Positions 25,955 to 38,568 of a DNA stretch of 64,000 nt are shown here, piece by piece (position 1 is the first letter of the stretch; every line of letters starts with the position of its first letter). This DNA is from Poa pratensis (Eukaryota; Streptophyta; Magnoliopsida; Poales; Poaceae), in assembly GCA_947311845.1 (NCBI GenBank), contig CAMZMU010000075.1:21238747-21302746 (forward strand), in the 5' to 3' direction. The notes beneath the pieces were generated by a model. The model saw only the letters and a list, made by a program, of their open reading frames with translations. It ran no database searches and had not been told where the DNA came from. The translations under genes were made by a program, and so were the position numbers.

Positions 25955-26290
25955 ATGATGGGGTTGCAGGACACTGGCATCTGTGGCACCCGGGCAGGCG
26001 GCTTCTTCCAGTACCAGAGGCTGGAATGCCGGGACGACGGGGCCAGCCCACGGCCCAGGCGACGGTGGCTGCCGTCTCTGACTGGTAAGACAGCTTGCTC
26101 CTGTTTCCTCTCTCTCAAGAAGCTGAAATGGAGCAGGATCACTTCAGCGCTCCTCCCAAGGAAGGCCTCTGAGTCTTCTTCCAAGATCCGCCATGCCAGC
26201 GTGATGGATGCCGATGATGCCTGTCCGACCATCGTCTTCTTGTCACAGTGGGGGACTTCCCGTGCTCTCCCGCCCTTCGATGGCCGGTAG
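25955..26290 (+). CDS. Possible small hypothetical protein (111 aa)
   Basis: The frame begins MMGLQDTGICGTRAGGFF and ends ALPPFDGR before TAG at 26288. It is the only GC-rich, coding-like patch in an AT-rich intergenic stretch. The middle contains a basic run (RPRRRW) and a Lys/Ser-rich part. No known domain is recognised. A GT in TGACTGGTAAGAC (about 26085) could be a splice donor, in which case the ORF is longer than the real exon. The antisense frame (25888-26232) is also open, so composition alone may explain it. Confidence 0.25.
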   Translation: MMGLQDTGICGTRAGGFFQYQRLECRDDGASPRPRRRWLPSLTGKTACSCFLSLKKLKWSRITSALLPRKASESSSKIRHASVMDADDACPTIVFLSQWGTSRALPPFDGR

Positions 26291-27230
26291 CAAGGGGAAG
26301 TTACCCCATGGGAAGGGCTTCTGAGAAGCTTGTGTCCATTTTCCAGGTGTCTTTTCTGTTCCTAGTGATATATGCGTGTGTATTGTATGGTATATCATCT
26401 AGCTGATCATGTAGATAGAGTTGTGTTCTTGCCTCTGCTGTCAGGATGGATCTGAGATCAGGCACCTTGCATATCGGTCCTGTCCAGATCTTGTGTGGTA
26501 ATATAGGTCGATTGTAAGTAAATGCCAGTAGAACTACAAACTGGCAGCTGATCGTGGTGCCGTGTGAACTTTGATGCGAAGATTTCTCTTCTCCCATCAG
26601 AAAGTTCAAATGCTGCATTGGCCGCTGGCACTTATATTAGTGCAGAAAACAAACTGATTCTCATGAACTTCCTTTCTTCCAAAGAAGCTCAAGATGCGAG
26701 GATTCTAGTGCAATTCGTTCAGTCTAAGGAGGCTTGAATTTGCGCGAGAATGACACCGATGAGTCACTGGCAGGTGGGGTGGACGACATCGGGACCTCGA
26801 AAGAAATGTTTTGAGTTCATGTTTGTCCCCTTGCTCGTCAGTATGCCGTGCTTTACAGTTTTCTTTTCACAGTGGAGGAACACTCTTCCTAGGTAGAACC
26901 ACCTGTTCTTCCTACTAGTTTCGGTGTGAATCACTGTGTCCTAATTTGTGCAATCTTAAGCCGTAAAAATGATGATGGTACTCTTCTGTCTTGACTCTTG
27001 AGACGCACAATGGGTACTTGGAATGCTGCGGATACAACTGATGCACCATTTCACTGCATTTCGGGTTTTCTCAGAACATTATTGTCTGCAATGCATATGT
27101 ATATCATTTACCCGCCGCTTTGTCTATGGCCAAGCATGACTATTTACAAAACATCTCCCGCTACCGGACCCATGTGAAATCTTCACTCGATCTAGTTAGA
27201 GGTATGTGCGGTCAGCGACATGGAGGGTAA

Positions 27231-27506
27231 GACCTATTTGGCAGCGAAGTGTTTCTAAAATCAAAGCATCCGAAAGCTGCAGTATTTCCATGCCTAGGCA
27301 ATCAATACTTCAGTTTTGAAAAAAAGAGCTCGGGATCTCGTTCTCATATAATTTAAAATTTGTGCAATTTCGTTAATATTGAAGTATATAACTACATGTT
27401 TTTGCTAAAGCCAAATACTTCAAAGTATTTAAAACCATAGTATTTTCAGAAACCACAGTTTTCTTGGAATACTTAAGAAAAAAAATGCTTTGCTCCCAAA
27501 CGCACC
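27231..27506. mobile_element. PIF/Harbinger (Tourist-like) MITE, decayed
   Basis: The left end GACCTATTTGGCAGCGAAGTG and the right end (inverse AGGTGCGTTTGGGAGCAAAGC) are about 75% similar inverted ends with the TTTGG core typical of Tourist-like elements. The interior is AT-rich and contains inverted copies of AAATACTTCAA/TTGAAGTAT. Boundaries are approximate. Confidence 0.55.
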
Positions 27507-28068
27507 TGCTAGTGCGTAAAACTTGATCGCCTTTCCCTTCATCGTTTTTTCCAGAACAAGCGAATCTTATTGTGTCATTTACAGTACGATCGAGACAAAA
27601 AAAAAGGTATTTACAAGGTGTTACAAGCCTTTCTCTTTTTCTATTCTCTCTGTGTTGTTATTTCCGTTGAGAAATGGAGAAAGGCAATGAGCCTGGTTCG
27701 AAAAAAAGTCAGAGGTACGTGACACCACATTTAAACACGGCGATTGACATGCATAAATTGGTGCTTATCCTAGAAATTGTGACATATAGGACTTTAGGAA
27801 TACTGCACACCAAGGTCGTGTTCAGAGTTTTTTTAAAGTCAACAGATTAAGTAAATATCCTCTCAAGTCTCAAGTGTACTGAATACAAAGCGCACATAAC
27901 TGTCAAAAAAAGTACTCCTACAACACATAACTCTGTGATAAATAGGAGTATGTAGGAGTAAATCCCTCCTCCCCCGCCCCCATCTCCTCAGACCTCAGCC
28001 TACGTACATTTGCCATCCTATATAGCACAAGAACTCCTCACACACGAAGAGAGAGAGAGAGATCAGAC

Positions 28069-28821
28069 ATGGAGGGCTTGGAGGAGGAGGCCAAGAAGAA
28101 GAACTCGAGCAAGAAGAAGCGCGCGAGGCTCCGCAAGTCATTCCTCCACTTCTCCAAGGCCCTCAAGAAGCTCCATGGCCATGGCCATGCCCGTCCAACC
28201 GCCAACGACAATCCAGTACTCCCTTCCTCCTCTACCGCCGCCGCCAGCTCGTTTCTCTCCGCGTGCATGCACCCCCGGACCCACTCCTTCTCCTCAGGCG
28301 CCCGCCAACGCCACCTCCATCGCGACGAGGACGAGGACGATGATCTCGCGGCCGGCTTCCGGTCCCTACGGATCGGCCGGACCGTCGATGCTGACGACGA
28401 CGGCGAGGACGGCTCGCCGGCGCAGGAGGATTACGATGGCACCGAGAGCGATGGCGACGGCGTGGCGGCGTTGGCTACCACAAAGGCGGTGGTGGCCGGC
28501 GGGAGCGGCGGCGTGGCGGTGGTGACGTTCTCCGTCGCGCCGTACGAGGACTTCCGGCGGTCCATGCGGGAGATGGCGGACGCGCACTGGGCGAGGCGGG
28601 AGTCGGCGGCGGCGCCGGCGGTGGATTGGGACTTCATGGAGGAGCTGCTCTTCTGCTACCTCCAGCTCAACGACCGGGCGGTGCACAAGGACATCCTCCG
28701 TGCGTTCACCGACACGGTCGCGGCGCTCCGGCGGAGGCGCAGGGCGCCCAAGCCCAAGAGCAGGCGGACACGGCGGCGGCAGCGGACGGATGACGTCGAG
28801 GAGACGGTGGCCTCGACGTGA
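28069..28821 (+). CDS. OVATE family protein (OFP), transcriptional repressor
   Basis: A single exon encodes 250 aa with no intron, as usual for the family. The C-terminal OVATE domain spans about residues 153-216 (TFSVAPYEDFRRSMREMADAH, then DWDFMEELLFCYLQLNDRAV and HKDILRAFTDT). The N-terminus is Lys-rich (KKKNSSKKKRARLRKSF), a likely nuclear signal. The middle has an Asp/Glu-rich acidic stretch (86-92 and 107-130). The C-terminal tail is very basic. OFPs act in the nucleus with TALE homeodomain partners, repress transcription and affect organ and grain shape; that role is inferred from the domain. A TATA-like CTATATAG lies about 45 nt upstream of the ATG, so the leader would be short. Confidence 0.92.
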   Translation: MEGLEEEAKKKNSSKKKRARLRKSFLHFSKALKKLHGHGHARPTANDNPVLPSSSTAAASSFLSACMHPRTHSFSSGARQRHLHRDEDEDDDLAAGFRSLRIGRTVDADDDGEDGSPAQEDYDGTESDGDGVAALATTKAVVAGGSGGVAVVTFSVAPYEDFRRSMREMADAHWARRESAAAPAVDWDFMEELLFCYLQLNDRAVHKDILRAFTDTVAALRRRRRAPKPKSRRTRRRQRTDDVEETVAST

Positions 28822-29440
28822 CCCCTGGTGAGCGCGCGTGCGCGTACTGCGTACATGCGTGTGTAAACTTAGGTGGGCGCCGTCGCTCGCCGGCCGGCTC
28901 CGATTGCAGTTACTGTTCCCTCTGATTTACTAACGTAATGGTCATGTTGATTCCCCTAAACAACATAATGGTGTGTGTTAATACATGCTGTTGTTTCAGC
29001 CTCTGGTGAAGTTTTTTACTTGAGACTTCACTTGATATCTGGTGGCTTGATTACTCAAGTAACCGGGTAGTGTCTTGAATATATTCTTGTGTGACTTCGT
29101 TGGTCTCGAAAAGAACAAATGACACATTTTGTTTAATTGATACGTGGCCCTTGATCCCACATGTCGACACAATGCTATGTTGTTAGCATACCATTCTCTC
29201 ACCAAAAGATAAGTACATTCGATTTGGTCTATTCTTGTGGCAACTACACCGTACAAGAGTTCTAATGTAGAACACTGGCTAACTAGACATAATTTCGCCA
29301 CCGCCTTGACCTTGATCGCGAGGATGGTCTTCTTCTCCCTACTTGACTGGTTTATATAGCAGGAGTAAACGCCGAGCCTTCACTTCGTCCACTATGTTCC
29401 CAGTCTTCTGGGCCGGTCTCAATGCCGAACCAGGCCCATG
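28822..29440. other. 3' flank of the OFP gene
   Basis: The first ~200 bases are probably 3'UTR. No further feature is seen. Confidence 0.45.
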
Positions 29441-29443
29441 TCA

Positions 29444-30936
29444 CACTACTAGGAAATACGCTATCAGTGGCGCACCACTTTTAGCATTCTGTGGCGCATG
29501 GTGGGTGCGCCACGGAATGCTCGCCACTAAATTATAATTCTGTGACGCACGCCCAGATGCGCCACAGAAAGATCAAGATTCTGTGGCGCACCCACCACCG
29601 TGCGCCACAGAAATATGGTGGGTGCGCCACAGAAATATTTCAGTGGCGCACCCCGCAGACATGCGCCACAGAATTGTTTTTTTGAATTAAAAAAAGGCAG
29701 CCATATCTAGATCTGGATCTAGCGCCGCTGGAATTTCGCCGGAATTTCGTCGGAACTCGTCGGAGCTCGTCGGAGGCCATGGTGCCCGTGGCCATGGCCT
29801 TAGGTGGCTTGGTCGGAGGTGGGTGGAGGATGGGGGTCGCCGGAGATGGAGGAGGAGGAGGAGGTTGTCGCCGGAGGTGGTGGAGGAGGAGGAGGATGTC
29901 GCCGGAGGTGGTGGAGGAGGTTGTCGCCGGAGGTGGTGGAGGAGGAGGAGGAGGATGTCGCCGGAGGTGGTGGAGGAGGGGGCCACCGGAGGTGGTGGAG
30001 GAGGAGGAGGTCGCCGGGGTTGAGTTGAGAAGGAGGAGGGAGGAGAAGGGGAGAGGAGAAGTGGAGGAGAAGGGGAGAGGAGGAGTAAATGAGAGGAGAG
30101 AATGAGAGAAGGAGAAAAGAGAGGAGAAGGGGGGCGCCGGCGGGATTCAAAATTCGAATCCCGCCCAACAATTCTGTGGCGCATATGTAGATATGCGCCA
30201 CAGAATTTCTTCCCTAATTTTTTTTTGCAGGAAAAAATCTTATTTTGGGCATAACTTTTACTCTTTTGGAATTTCGAGGATCTGAGAAAAGTTCACCGGG
30301 TAAACGCTGGTGAAATCGAGCTCCAATTTTTCTCTAATTTTTTTGATATATTAAACGCATTTTTTCGACGTCGTATGCAAAAGTTATGGCCGTTCTATTT
30401 TTTTTTCTTTTTTTGCAAAAAAAAAGGTCAAAATTCATATTTCAAAATTTCTATACCAACTAGACACTAAAACCTAACTATATCTCAAAGAATTTTATTT
30501 ATTGAAGATTTTATCAAATTTTTTGCAAAACTGAAAAGGCGATCCACGGGGGGGTGGGATCTGATTTCAAAAAATTATGTGGCGCATCTGCCCATATGCG
30601 ACACAGAAAGCTAATTTTTGTGGCGCATGTGGCCGTATGCATCACAGAAAAGTCACATTTCTGTGGCGCATGTGGTCAGATGCGCCACAGAAAAGGCACC
30701 GGAGGATCAAAGCCAATCATTGCTGGCGGGGCCCACCATATTTCTGTGGCACGCGCGGCTGCATGCGCCACATAAAGGACGTATTCAGTGGCGCATGGGC
30801 CATGGATGCGCCACAGAAAGGGGTTGAATTCTGTGGCGCACCACCCCCGGTGCGCCACTGAATATTTTCTGTGGCGCATGGCAATAATGGTGTGCCACAG
30901 AAAGTGGTTCCATCTATAGCATATTTCCTACTAGTG
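29444..30936. mobile_element. Non-autonomous CACTA (En/Spm-type) DNA transposon
   Basis: The left end CACTACTAGGAAATA (29444) and the right end TATTTCCTACTAGTG (ends 30936) are inverted termini. The 3-bp target duplication TCA is present at 29441-29443 and 30937-30939. Subterminal regions (29470-29670 and 30170-30205, 30580-30905) carry many inverted TGTGGCGCA/TGCGCCACA pairs, the usual transposase-binding array layout of CACTA elements. The interior has a GGA/CCG trinucleotide-rich stretch (29840-30130) but no transposase, so the element depends on an autonomous partner. Confidence 0.93.
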
Positions 30937-31377
30937 TCACTGCGTGTAGCTGTTGGTGAAATATGCCTACTAACATATATCAATTTGTATGCCCTAGAAA
31001 AATGTTAATTTGTCAAAGCCAATATGTTTTGGGTACTTTGTAGTTTGTACTGTTGGTGAACTTTTATAATAGATCCGGTTCTTTTCCACCAAAAAGTGTC
31101 ACTTTGTCAAACTCCTACATTGACTTCCTCGCGGTATGATTAATTTTTAGCAACATTTCTATTGGCGGTGGGGTGGGGGGGGGGGGGCACCAGTATATTT
31201 TTCAAAAGGTGGGCGAAAGTGTACAAGTTGTTGGTGGTCCAAATCCTTCGATCGAACAACCCATACGATATTGTTAAGTCGTTCACCACGTTAACGATGG
31301 TGTGATAATGCAGTGCTCGGGTATATCTTCCATCGAATCAATATCACATCGGTGGAAGAAAAAGGCAGGAGGCTTGC
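30937..31377. other. Intergenic, no gene
   Basis: It contains a 14-G run (about 31175-31188) and ends in CTTGC (31373-31377), the left target duplication of the Sirevirus-type element. Confidence 0.5.
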
Positions 31378-32690
31378 TGAAAGGACATATTTTATGTCCC
31401 CTATGTTTTGTGTGTTAGGCAACAACACTAGGAATTATTTAATATGATGTTAAGTGGTGCAGGAATGAAATGATACAATTACACTTTGCATCGAAACACT
31501 TGACAAGAAAAAGAAGCTTGCATTTGCCTGTCCAGTCCGGAGTCTCCGGTCTCTGTGGCCGGAGTCTCCGGCCAAGTCATTTTCTGGAGCAAAAGCTCCA
31601 CTGGGCGGCAGCTGCGGGATGTGGTGCGGAGTTACCCCGGAGTAACACCGGAGTTTCCGCACCGGCCGGAGTTTCCGGTCCCGCGGTCCGGAGACTCCGC
31701 CCCCGACCAGTGGTTTGAATCGAAGACTTTCCCTGGACGGCGCGTGCGGTATAGGGTCCGGAGTTGCCCCGGAGTAGGCCCGGAGATTCCGGCCTGTCCG
31801 GAGTTTCCGGCCTCCCAGTCCGGAGTTTCCGGCCTGCAGAGAAGAAGAGCATCGCGACGGCTGCTGCGGTATCTGGTCCGGAGTGGGGCCGGAGTTTCCG
31901 GCCCAGGCCGGAGTTTCCGGTCTCCAGGTCCGGAGACTCCGGACTTAGTGGACAGAAAAACGGCTAGTTTTCTGGAGGGGTATAAATACCCCTCCACCTA
32001 CCTCCAGCTCTTAGCTCGCCCAGATCTGAAGTACACCATTGTTGCAAGCTCAAGAATCATTAGATCTCCCAATCCCTCCACCCAAACTTGTTGATCTTTG
32101 GAGGATTGAAGGAGAAGGCCCGGATCTACATCTTCACCAAGCAGTTCTTCATTTCCCCTCATTCACTTGAGGGATTTGAGCCTAGGGTTTCCACTAGGAA
32201 AACCTAGGCATCTTGTTGTTCTCACTTGCTTGTTACTTTTGTGTAGCAGGTGTTGTGGTGATTGAGAGCCCCAATCCTTTTGTGGGTTGAGCCTCAAGTT
32301 GTTGTAAGGGCTCCGGATTCCGCCTTGAAGGATTCCGATAAAGAAAGGTGGACCGAGCTTTTGTGCGAGGTTCATCGGAGAATAGGGTGAGGCCATTTGT
32401 GGCGTCTTGAGTTTGAAACTCACACCCCTCCAACGAGACGTACTCCCCTAAAAAGGAGGAACTCGGGAATACATCCTTGTCTCCGCGTGCTTTCATATCG
32501 GTTATTCCTTTCTAGTTATTTACTACTTGTATCTTATCTTGTTTAGACTTAACTTGTCATATAGGTAAATTCACCATAGTTGCATATCTAGAGAATTTAC
32601 CTTTTAGTCAAGCCTTAATCGAAAAAGAGTTAAAAATTGGAGTAGCACCTATTCACCCCCCCCCCTCTAGGTGGCCATACGATCCTTTCA
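31378..32690 (+). repeat. 5' LTR of the Sirevirus-type element
   Basis: It starts TGAAAGGA and ends TCCTTTCA (an 8-bp inverted terminal repeat). It contains a dozen CCGGAGNNTCCGG-like palindromes between 31530 and 31945 and a TATA box TATAAATA at 31981-31988. Confidence 0.95.
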
Positions 32691-32692
32691 AT

Positions 32693-32704
32693 TGGTATCA
32701 GAGC
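32693..32704 (+). other. Primer-binding site (initiator Met tRNA)
   Basis: TGGTATCAGAGC, two bases after the 5' LTR, is the standard copia primer-binding site. Confidence 0.92.
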
Positions 32705-32742
32705 CTCGGCTCTTTATTCGGGCTTAACCGCCTAAGAGAAAT

Positions 32743-35222
32743 ATGGCCTTCGATGCCGATGGGAACCCTCTTGCTCTTCCGGCCACTTCGGTTTCCATGG
32801 AGGACTTCACTAACTTGAAGACCTCTATGGAAACCAAAATGGATGAGTTGCGTGAAATGATAGCAAAACTCTCGGAAGCAAAGGTAACCGCATCACCTCC
32901 TTCTCTGGAAATTCCTCAAGTGGAGTTAAAGGAGAACGAGGATAAAGGGATCCGGGGGTGGACCAAAATAAAAATGAATCCCCATCTAAAACACTTAATG
33001 GGAAGGGAGAAAATGCTAGAGTTCCTTTTGCCTACTCTCCCGACCTACCTATCCCTCATCCTCCTATACACTTAAGAGGAGCTCCACCTAGTCTTAATGC
33101 ATCTTCTTTTACCCGTTGGCAATCTTCTATGAAATCTCACTTGAAAAGTGGTTGCATAGGTCTTTGGAAGATCATTGAGATGGATTCAACCCGGTGGATG
33201 AAAATGATTTGACAAGGCGAGAAGAAGTTGAAGCTCAACTAAATTCCACCGCTCTTGATGTGATCCGTGTTGCGTGGGTGAGAAGAACATTCATCACATT
33301 GAAGATTGCACCACCGCCAAGGAAGCATGGAACACTCTCACGGAGGTGTTCGTTGGAAATGAGAGCATGAGGAGAAATAGATATGAAGCCATGAGCAATC
33401 AAATTGAAGGCTTCTACAAGAAAGATGATGAAACTCATGAGGAGATGTATCAAAGGCTCAAGGCTCTTGCTTCCGCATATAGAGACCTTGGTGCTAAACA
33501 TGTGGATGATACTTACATCAAGAGGAAGTATGTGAATGCCCTCATGCCGTTTGAAGAGACCGACTTGAAGAGTCTCCAAGGAAAGCACAACTATGACACC
33601 TTGACCTCAAATGAAGTCATGCAAGAGATGCAATCTTACAAGGTCCAAGCCCAAATTGCTAGAGACTCTCGTGCCCGAGCTATTGGAATGGCCCAAAGCT
33701 CCTCACTTGCTTTGAAGGCCAAGGTGGTGGAACAAGATGAAGACCAAGATCATGAAGAGGGAAGTTACTTGCCACCCGATGAACTCATGAGTGCTCATAG
33801 AGATTATGTGGCTCTCATGGCAAAGACCTTTTGGAAGAATCCATCAAAAGCTAAAGCTTATGTGGATCAAAAGCACAAATCAAGTGGTTACAAGGTGGGC
33901 AACCCAAAAATGAAGACTTGCTTCAATTGCCAAGATCAATTCCACTATGTTGCCAATGCCCTTATAAGAACCGTGAAGAACATGGAGGAAGACTCATTCT
34001 CAAGGAAGCTTCAAGTTCTTCTCCCACGAAGCCTTACTTCAAGAAGTTCATCTCCAACAAGAAGCTACCTTCCAAAGTGTTGGTGGTACAAGAAGAATAT
34101 ATGTCCGGGGAGGAGAGTGATGAAGAAGAAACAACCACAAGTGGAGTGGCCGCTTTAGCCATTGCTTCATCGACAACCCCTTCTCTCTTTGAATCCCCCA
34201 ATGATAATGTCACCACCAAATACGCTACGTGCCTCATGGCCAAGCTCTCCGAGGTACCACCTTCCCCTCCTTCTAAGACTATGAATGAAATGCATGAACT
34301 TATGAGTCTTAGAGTTAAGGAAGAAAATGTTGCTTTGGATTTCTTGATGACTAACTTGCAAGGTGAATGCAAGATTCGGCTTGAGATTCTTATGGATCAA
34401 TATAGCATGGCACAAGATCTCCTAGAAGAAAAGGGGAGACTTGAAAGAGAATATGCTAATGAGATCGCTTCCCTTACCATGGCTATTGAGGAAGAGCATG
34501 AGCTTCGAGTTTCTCTTGAGGAGAAGCTTGAGAATATTGATGAATCTCAAAATGAAACTCTTTCTAAAATCATTAAAGAACGTGACCATGCTATTGCTAA
34601 ATACAAGGTTTTAGAGAAACAAAAGGTCGTATTTGGTGTTGGTCATAATAGACTAGCCGAAGAGCTAGAGATGCTCACCAAGGCTCACAAGGCCTTGGAG
34701 AGTGAACACTCTACTCTCAACAAGTCTTTTGAACAACTTCAAATACAATCTACTAAAATTGATGTACCTAGTTCCTCCACTTCTTCTTGTGATCATGCAA
34801 ATGTCATTGAGGAAAATGCTAGGTTGAAGGATGAGCTTGCCAAGGCCTCTAGCCCTCAAGGTGAGAAACCTCTTTATGAGCTCTTGCAAGCGCAAAAGCT
34901 ACACATAGGGAAGGAGGGCCTTGGTTATGTTGCCAAGAAGAAAAAGAAGAACAAGAACAAGAAGAAGGCCAAGCCCGCACAAGCAAAAGAGACTACCATT
35001 GCGAGTGGTGATGCCACAAGGGGCAATGCCACTCACAATGACTTTGCGGGAAAATACAACCCTTCATATGTTCTTATGAAATCTATAGATGGTTGTGTTT
35101 TTGCTAAATATGTTGGCACTTCATATGGAGATGATTATCACTATGCTATTTGGGTTCCAAAGACCCTTGTGACTAACAAAAGAGGACCCATTTCACAATG
35201 GGTACCTAAAACAAAGACTTGA
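32743..35222 (+). pseudogene. Sirevirus-type gag, broken by frameshifts
   Basis: The frame starts MAFDADGNPLALPATS at 32743. Frame changes are needed near 32950, 33180 and 33270 before the copia gag core (HHIEDCTTAKEAWNTL, YKKDDETHEEMYQRLKALAS). Another lies at about 33957 inside the zinc knuckle (CFNCQDQFHYVAN, where the expected following cysteine is lost by the shift). The last part (33918-35222) is a long Glu/Lys-rich coiled-coil-like region with a Lys-rich stretch (KKKKKNKNKKKAK). It ends at TGA 35220-35222. In intact elements Gag forms the particle and binds RNA. Confidence 0.85.
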
Positions 35223-38200
35223 TTCTTGTAGGACTTTTCTTCCGGTGGATCTTCATGGCTCATTGATAGTGGGTGTTCATCTCACATGACCGGAAGCAAA
35301 GAAGTAGTAAAGGGCCTATTGAATCAATTACTCACATTTTCTCATGTCACCGTCGGGAATAATGCAAGACTTAAGGTATTGGGATATGGCAAGGTAGTGA
35401 TCACTCCGGAGTTATCCATTGAGAAGGTCCTTCTTGTTGAATCCCTTTCATACAATTTACTTTCCGTTGGTCAATTATGCAATGTCGGTTACACCGTTAT
35501 CTTTAATAAACACCACGTGACCATCCTTTTCACTCAATCTCTTAAAGTAGCCTTTGTTGGATTTCGTGTAAACGGTTTGTATGTGGTCGATTTCTCGAAA
35601 GAGACCACTCAAATCGCCACGTGTCTAATGGCTAAATCCGACAAGGGTTGGCTTTGGCATCGCCGGCTAGGCCATGTCGGTATGAGAAATTTGCAAACTC
35701 TTGTGAAGGGTGGACACGTGGTAGGACTAACCGATGTTAATTTTTCCAAAGATCGTCCTTGTAGTGCTTGCATAGCCGGAAAGATGCATGAAAAGAATCA
35801 CCCCAAGAAGAGCATTATCTCCACTGAGAGGCCTTTGGAGCTCCTTCATATGGATCTCTTTGGGCCTCCCACATATGATAGTCTTGGTGGCAAGAAATAT
35901 TGTTTGGTGATTGTGGATGATTATACAAGATATTGTTGGACTTTCTACCTCAAGAGGAAGAGTGAAACTCAAAAGATATTCATTGACTTTGCAACCTTAG
36001 TTCAACGCCAATATGACTCCAAGATTTTGGCAATAAGAAGTGACAATGGTACGGAGTTCAAGAATTACACTATGGATGATTTCCTAAGTGGGGAGGGCAT
36101 TCAACACCAATATTCCGCTGCTTATACTCCTCAACAAAATGGTGTCGCCGAAAGGAAGAACCGCACTCTTATTGATATGGCAAGAACTATGTTGGCCGAA
36201 TTTCATTCCCCATATAACTTTTGGGCCGAAGCCATCAATACCGCTTGCCACTACTCCAACCGGCTCTTCTTTCGTCCTCTCATGAAAAAGACACCATATG
36301 AACTCCTTATCGGTAAAAAGCCAAATGTCTCTTACTTTCGCGTATTTGGATGCAAATGCCATGTTTACATTAAAGGTTGCCCAATTGCTAAATTTGAATC
36401 TAGAACTTTTGATGGTATTTTTGTTGGATATGCCGCAAACTCCCACACTTATAGGGTCTACAACATATCCACCGGATGTGTTGAAGAATCTATGAATGTG
36501 GAGTTTGTCGAGGATAATGGCTCCCAAGCGGAGCATATTGATCATGATAATGTAGGTGATGTACCTCCACCTCAAGCCATAAGAACTATGGGCATAGGGG
36601 AACTTATTCCTATTGAAGAACCTATTATGGACACTCAAGAAGAAGGAACAAGTTCTACTCAAGTTGAACCATCCACCTCAACCATTGATCAACAAGCTAT
36701 ACAAGAACAAGATCATGATAGTCATCCACATGAGCAAGATAATGGTCAAGACCCACCCAACTCTAGTGGAAACAAGAACATGATGAACCCCCATCTCCAA
36801 GAACTCCACTTCGGGTTGACCATGAACAAGATGAAGGAAATGATGAAGATGTTCGTGTTGGTGAAACAATTGGTCAAGCCATAGAACGCCGAGTCATTCG
36901 GCGTGCATCAACATTGGATCATCTCCAACACTACAAAGAAAATATCCTTGGGAGTATTCGTAAGGGTGTGTCCACACGTAATCAATTAACTAACTTTTGT
37001 GGTCATGTCTCTTGTTTGTCTAGCTTAGAACCTCTCAAGGTATATGATGCTCTTGAAGACATGGATTGGGTTGCGGCCATGCATGAAGAATTGAACAACT
37101 TCGAGCGCAACAAAGTATGGTCATTAGTTGAAAGACCCAAAGACACATCACATAATGTCATTGGAACCAAGTGGATATTCAAGAACAAGCAAGACTCACA
37201 TGGTCAAGTCATTCGCAACAAAGCAAGATTGGTTGCACAAGGCTACACCCAAATCGAAGGAGTCGACTACGGTGAAACTTATGCCCCCGTTGCTAGACTT
37301 GAATCTATTCGTTTATTGATTGCCTATGCATCTACTCATAACATTACCTTATATCAAATGGATGTTAAAAGTGCTTTTCTAAATGGTCCACTAAGTGAAT
37401 TAGTGTATGTGAAACAACCTCCGGGTTTTGAAGACCCTAAATTTCCTAACCATGTCTACTTACTACATAAGGCCCTTTATGGGCTCAAGCAAGCTCCACG
37501 TGCTTGGTATGATCATCTCAAGGAGTTCTTAGTAGACCATGGTTTTGAAATTGGGGTAATCGATCCCACCTTTTTCACAAAAAGGATAAATGGAGAGCTT
37601 TTCGTATGCCAAATATATGTTGATGATATTATCTTTGGTTCTACTAACCATGAATTTAGTGATCAATTCTCTAAGCTAATGACCAAGGAATTTGAGATGT
37701 CCATGATGGGAGAATTGAAGTATTTTCTTGGCTTTGAAATCCACCAATATAGTGAAGGAACATTCTTATGTCAAGCCAAGTATATTCAAGACATGCTCAA
37801 GAAATTTGATATGAACAACGCCAAGCCATATAAGTTTCCCATGGACTCTAAGGCGGATCTACACTTAGATCCGAAGGGTAAGGAAGTTGATCCCAAGCTT
37901 TATCGTTCTATGATTGGATCTTTACTTTACCTTTGTGCATCTAGACCGGATATTATGTTTAGTGTGGGTATGTGTGCAAGATTCCAATCAAGTCCTAAGG
38001 AAAGTCATGAAACCGCGGTTAAAAGGATTCTAAGATACTTGATAGATACTCCTAACTATGGTCTTTGGTACCCCCATGGGACAAGCTTTGATCTTGTAGG
38101 TTATTCGGATGCGGATTGGGCGGGTTGCAAAATGGATAGAAAATCAACTTCGGGTACTTGCCAATTCCTTGGTAGGTCTCTTGTGAGTTGGTCTTCCAAG

Positions 38201-38568
38201 AAGCAAAATTGTGTGGCCTCGTCCTCCACCGAAGCCGAATACATTGCCGCCGGAAGTTGTTGTGCACAATTATTATGGATGAGGCAAATTTTAAAGGATT
38301 ATGGTGTCATTTGTGACAAAGTGCCTCTTTTATGTGACAATGAAAGTGCCATCAAAATTGCTCACAATCCGGTACTTCATGGGAAGACCAAGCATATTGA
38401 GATCCGGTATCATTTTATTCGAGATCATGTTGAAAGGGTGATATTGCAATCAACTATGTCAACACCAAGCATCAACTCGCCGATATGTTCACAAAGCCTC
38501 TTGGTGAAGCAAGATTCAAGGAGTTGAGAGGAGAACTAAATGTGGTGGACATAAGCAATTGGACTTAG
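35223..38568 (+). pseudogene. Sirevirus-type pol: protease, integrase, RT, RNase H; broken
   Basis: The frame directly continues that of gag past TGA (35220) and TAG (35229). Seen in order are protease DSGCSSHMTG; the gag-pre-integrase HHCC finger (WHRRLGHVGM, CSACIAGKMH); and the integrase catalytic Asp (HMDLFGPP), Asp (RSDNGTEF) and Glu (YTPQQNGVAERKNRT). Then come reverse transcriptase (ARLVAQGYTQIEGVDY, YQMDVKSAFLNG, YVDDIIFG) and RNase H (YSDADWAGC, SSTEAEYIAA, CDNESAI). A frameshift lies near 36775 between integrase and RT and another near 38440 before the final LADMFTKPL segment. All catalytic residues are present but on separate frames. Confidence 0.9.

Noticed and set aside
28366..28686. 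Antisense 106-codon frame over the OFP gene
   Set aside because: Shadow of a GC-rich single-exon gene; it has no domain.
29687..30184. 165-codon Pro/Ser-rich minus-strand frame
   Set aside because: It is a translation of a CCG/CCA-type trinucleotide stretch inside the CACTA element.
31470..32094. Open frames of 80-180 codons in both LTRs
   Set aside because: They are translations of the palindromic CCGGAGTTTCCGG arrays, identical in both LTRs.
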